NCBI GenBank assembly: GCA_017561105.1
Contig: JAFZDR010000231.1
Coordinates: forward strand, 1 to 7,949
DNA length: 7,949 bases
Reading direction: 5' to 3'
Origin: Alistipes sp.
GTDB taxonomy: Bacteria > Bacteroidota > Bacteroidia > Bacteroidales > Rikenellaceae
The position numbers and the translations under genes are program-made. Below, in pieces: positions 6,132-7,949 of this stretch. How positions within the stretch are numbered: position 1 is the first letter of the stretch; each line of letters begins with the position of its first letter. The notes under the pieces were generated by a model. The model ran no database searches, had not been told where the DNA came from, and saw nothing but the letters and a program-made list of their open reading frames with translations.

Positions 6132-7379
6132 TTATTTCGACTTGTATGGTCCGTGAATCGATTTAACTCTGTATTCGAAATTGCTATCATCGAGCATATA
6201 GATGTAGAACTCCTCACCGCCCGGCATTACGCGGAGTACCATATGACCATTATAGGCTGTAATCTTGTTGAGGAGTTTCTGCTCCTTAACCAATGGTATA
6301 TCGGCCACTGCTGGGTGGATATTACTTGCGAAGTAACCGTCTGCCCAACCCAAAACATACGCGAGCTTCTCAGGATTAGGCTGGCTGGCTGCAAAGCAGT
6401 TGTTGAAGATGTAGCGCGGGTTGAAGTTGCTTTTAATCATTCCGCTGCCCCACGAGTTGGGTGCCATGTGGTGGTGACACTTGAAGGCGTCGAGGTTGCC
6501 CTCGCCGATAAAGTCGCGGAAGTAGTAGGCTGCACGGTTCTGAGGAGAACTTGTCAGGTCGCCACACGCCAAGTAGTCGAATGCTCCATATCGAATGTGG
6601 AAACCGCACGATGCAGGGTTGCTGAGAGTTGTCAACGGCTTGCCGAGCGGACGCACATTACCACTCTTATCCTTGCCCCAAACCATTCCGTTTGCACAGA
6701 TGTTGAAGATTGAGAAATTCTTATGCTTCTTGGCATTGTAGAGCATGTTTATCTGCTCGATGCCGACCTCGAACTGCTCGGCTGTGAACTTCTTGCTCTT
6801 TACGCCCCACTCAACAAATTTTACCCACGATGGCGAGAAACCTCCCACAATCTCATACGAGTCGTACGATGGATACATACTATCGAGTACGATCTTGTAA
6901 GGTACCTCGTCGTAAAGCGCGAGGAGTCCCGACTTGAGATATCCCGCAGGAGCGGTCTCGGTAGCGCACTCTGCACTGCCGATATGGTCGATGTGGAGGT
7001 GTGTAGCCAAACAGTAGTCGATAGCCTTTCTGCCCTCTGGGAGGAAGTGTTTGATGTAGTTGGCATAGACCATATATGGACGCACCTTGTCGTTCGGACG
7101 CTGTGCTACCGATGTTATGCTTGTCTTGATTTCGCCTGCATCAACAAGAAGGGTAGTGCCGTCGGGGAGGATGTAGAAGCAACACTCGCCGCGACCGCTG
7201 TTGATAAAGTGAATGTCGAGGCAGCCTTGGTTCCACGCAGGGAGAACCTTGCCTACCTTAACAACTTCGCTACTGCCTTTTGCCTTGGCAGACTTTTTCT
7301 TCGATGCCTTTGGTGCACCATTGCAGTACGTAACACTCAAAAGAGCAACGATAGAGAGGGCTAAAAATAGTCGTTTCAT
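6132..7379 (-). CDS. Exported MBL-fold hydrolase, ComEC-C-terminal type
   Basis: The protein is 415 residues when started at the ATG 7379, which begins a clear signal sequence (MKRLFLALSIVALLSVTYC). An upstream in-frame ATG at 7415 is rejected because it precedes the -7 promoter box. A Lys/Ala/Ser-rich linker (residues 24-37) leads to the MBL domain. The strand LPDGTTLLVDAGE (71-83) is followed by HLHIDH at 127-132 (His127, His129, Asp131, His132), ACGD at 271-274 and CHHHM at 301-305, all metal-binding positions of a ComEC-type MBL. It is probably a secreted or periplasmic zinc hydrolase; the substrate is unknown. The signal could be cleaved by signal peptidase I. The Cys19 context (TYC) is a poor lipobox. 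It is the first gene of an operon with the fimbrillin-MBL gene and is that MBL's paralogue, which points to tandem duplication. Confidence 0.85.
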   Translation of the reverse strand: MKRLFLALSIVALLSVTYCNGAPKASKKKSAKAKGSSEVVKVGKVLPAWNQGCLDIHFINSGRGECCFYILPDGTTLLVDAGEIKTSITSVAQRPNDKVRPYMVYANYIKHFLPEGRKAIDYCLATHLHIDHIGSAECATETAPAGYLKSGLLALYDEVPYKIVLDSMYPSYDSYEIVGGFSPSWVKFVEWGVKSKKFTAEQFEVGIEQINMLYNAKKHKNFSIFNICANGMVWGKDKSGNVRPLGKPLTTLSNPASCGFHIRYGAFDYLACGDLTSSPQNRAAYYFRDFIGEGNLDAFKCHHHMAPNSWGSGMIKSNFNPRYIFNNCFAASQPNPEKLAYVLGWADGYFASNIHPAVADIPLVKEQKLLNKITAYNGHMVLRVMPGGEEFYIYMLDDSNFEYRVKSIHGPYKSK

Positions 7380-7403
7380 GATTTGTGGTATATTTTCGGG
7401 TGG

Positions 7404-7411
7404 CAAAGTTA
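7404..7411 (-). promoter_or_regulatory. -7 box (TAACTTTG) of the MBL operon
   Basis: The minus-strand TAACTTTG matches TAnnTTTG and predicts a start near 7397-7399, a leader of about 20 bases to the ATG at 7379. No TTG or TTTG is found at the -33 distance; a palindrome occupies that position instead. This may mean regulated or activator-dependent transcription. Confidence 0.65.
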
Positions 7412-7418
7412 GCAAAAA

Positions 7419-7435
7419 AATCGTTATTAACGATT
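7419..7435. promoter_or_regulatory. 17-bp palindrome, candidate operator between divergent promoters
   Basis: AATCGTTA and TAACGATT are perfect 8-bp inverted arms around a single T at 7427. The centre lies about 29 bases upstream of the predicted operon start, over its -33 region, and about 63 bases upstream of the predicted start of the divergent lipoprotein gene. There is no T-tract after it and it does not follow a gene, so it is unlikely to be a terminator. Binding by a dimeric regulator is inferred. Confidence 0.4.
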
Positions 7436-7452
7436 AAGGTTCGAGCATATCT

Positions 7453-7483
7453 TGGTTGTGTACAAAATTTTTGCTACCTTTGT
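7453..7483 (+). promoter_or_regulatory. Bacteroidetes promoter of the M14-like lipoprotein gene
   Basis: TTG at 7453-7455 and TACCTTTG at 7476-7483 are separated by 20 bases, a good fit to the Bacteroidetes -33/-7 pattern. The predicted start is near 7490, giving a leader of about 23 bases before the ATG at 7513. Confidence 0.75.
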
Positions 7484-7512
7484 GGCAGTCGAAATTTAAA
7501 AATTGATCCAAA

Positions 7513-7949
7513 ATGAAGAAAATTTATCTGCTTTTAGCAACTGTTGTTGCGATGTTTGGTGCAATCTCTTGTACACCTAATCAGGTGGTGATTGACAAGG
7601 AGTTACCTGCTGGAAATATCGTGTTCGAGCGAATCGTGAACGATACGGTTTATGTTCACCAGGAGTTGCGCGGTTCGAAGAAGGCTTGGTTCTATTGGGC
7701 GTTCCGTGCAAGAGGATGCCAGGGTAAGACCTTAACTTTCGTATTTACAAAGAGTTTCGCTATCTGCGAGCGCGGTCCAGTGGTGTCGTTGGATAAGGGT
7801 AAGACCTACGGGTATTTGGCTGAGGAGGGATCGACTCCGCACTCATTTACTTATACCTTCCCGAAGAACGCAAAAGAGGTGTGGTTCTACGAGTGCCACC
7901 CATATACTCCCGAGATGTGGGAGGCCTTCTTGAAGAAGCCTCACAAGGG
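7513..7949 (+). CDS. Lipoprotein resembling the N-terminal domain of M14 carboxypeptidases, 3'-truncated by window edge
   Basis: The frame from ATG 7513 stays open to the window end (145 complete codons). It begins MKKIYLLLATVVAMFGAISC, a signal peptide with lipobox AISC and acylated Cys20. The remainder contains GNIVFERIVNDTVYVHQEL, WFYWAFRARGCQGKTLTF, a KTYGYL segment, SFTYTFPKNAKEVWFYECHPY and EMWEAFL. This resembles the beta-sandwich domain that precedes the catalytic domain in M14 carboxypeptidases of the cytosolic-carboxypeptidase type, where the closing YECHPYT-like segment leads into the peptidase. The zinc-binding residues would lie beyond the window and are not seen, so peptidase activity is inferred. 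The gene is divergent from the MBL operon. The start is set by the promoter and signal peptide; there is no Shine-Dalgarno sequence. Confidence 0.7.
   Translation, partial: MKKIYLLLATVVAMFGAISCTPNQVVIDKELPAGNIVFERIVNDTVYVHQELRGSKKAWFYWAFRARGCQGKTLTFVFTKSFAICERGPVVSLDKGKTYGYLAEEGSTPHSFTYTFPKNAKEVWFYECHPYTPEMWEAFLKKPHK

Noticed and set aside
5811..6713. Plus-strand open frame of 300 codons crossing the fimbrillin-MBL gene junction
   Set aside because: It spans two minus-strand genes and their gap, without a promoter or a coherent domain.
7380..7415. Upstream ATG (7415) adding 12 residues to the first MBL protein
   Set aside because: It precedes the TAACTTTG box and would bury the signal peptide; ATG 7379 gives a normal export signal.

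Overview
The window looks like chromosomal DNA of a gut Bacteroidales bacterium, plausibly Alistipes or a relative. The grounds are a fimbrillin/DUF4906-type surface protein, Bacteroidetes-type lipoprotein signals, translation starts with no Shine-Dalgarno sequence, and at least four matches to the Bacteroidetes -7 promoter box TAnnTTTG. The genus is inferred from the style of the proteins; no search was run.

Layout. (1) Bases 1-2369, plus strand: the 3' part of a large DUF4906/fimbrillin-like surface protein with a BACON-like domain and a FISUMP-like C-terminal domain, closed by a hairpin terminator. (2) 2452-2820, plus: a small DUF454 (YbaN-type) inner-membrane protein, apparently transcribed as a nearly leaderless mRNA. 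(3) A perfect 19-bp inverted repeat, acting as a shared terminator, separates it from the convergent gene at 2879-4021, minus: a PlsB/PlsC-like acyltransferase with its own consensus promoter. (4) 4154-7379, minus: an exported-protein operon. The first gene (7379-6132) is a metallo-beta-lactamase (MBL)-fold hydrolase with an export signal. 19 bp later comes a lipoprotein with a fimbrillin-like domain (6112-5339). After an in-frame TAG and 14 more sense codons comes a second MBL-fold hydrolase (5296-4154), a paralogue of the first. A minus-strand terminator follows. (5) 7513 to the window end, plus: the start of a lipoprotein resembling the N-terminal beta-sandwich domain of M14 zinc carboxypeptidases, divergent from the operon.

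The main point of interest is that 6112-4154 reads as one 652-codon frame broken only by a TAG at 5339-5341. Similarity between the two MBL proteins begins before the GTG start of the second MBL. This suggests a secreted fimbrillin-MBL fusion split by an amber codon (nonsense mutation, assembly error, or readthrough). The TAG ending the second MBL aligns exactly with the TAA ending its paralogue, so TAG works as a stop here and genome-wide reassignment is unlikely.

The two MBL proteins, the fimbrillin domain and the M14-like lipoprotein are all predicted to act outside the cytoplasm. A 17-bp palindrome lies between the divergent promoters and covers the place where the operon's -33 box should be, so joint regulation is plausible. 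The substrates cannot be read from the sequence. No RNA genes, CRISPR arrays or insertion sequences were seen, and there is no gene-free stretch over 300 bases.
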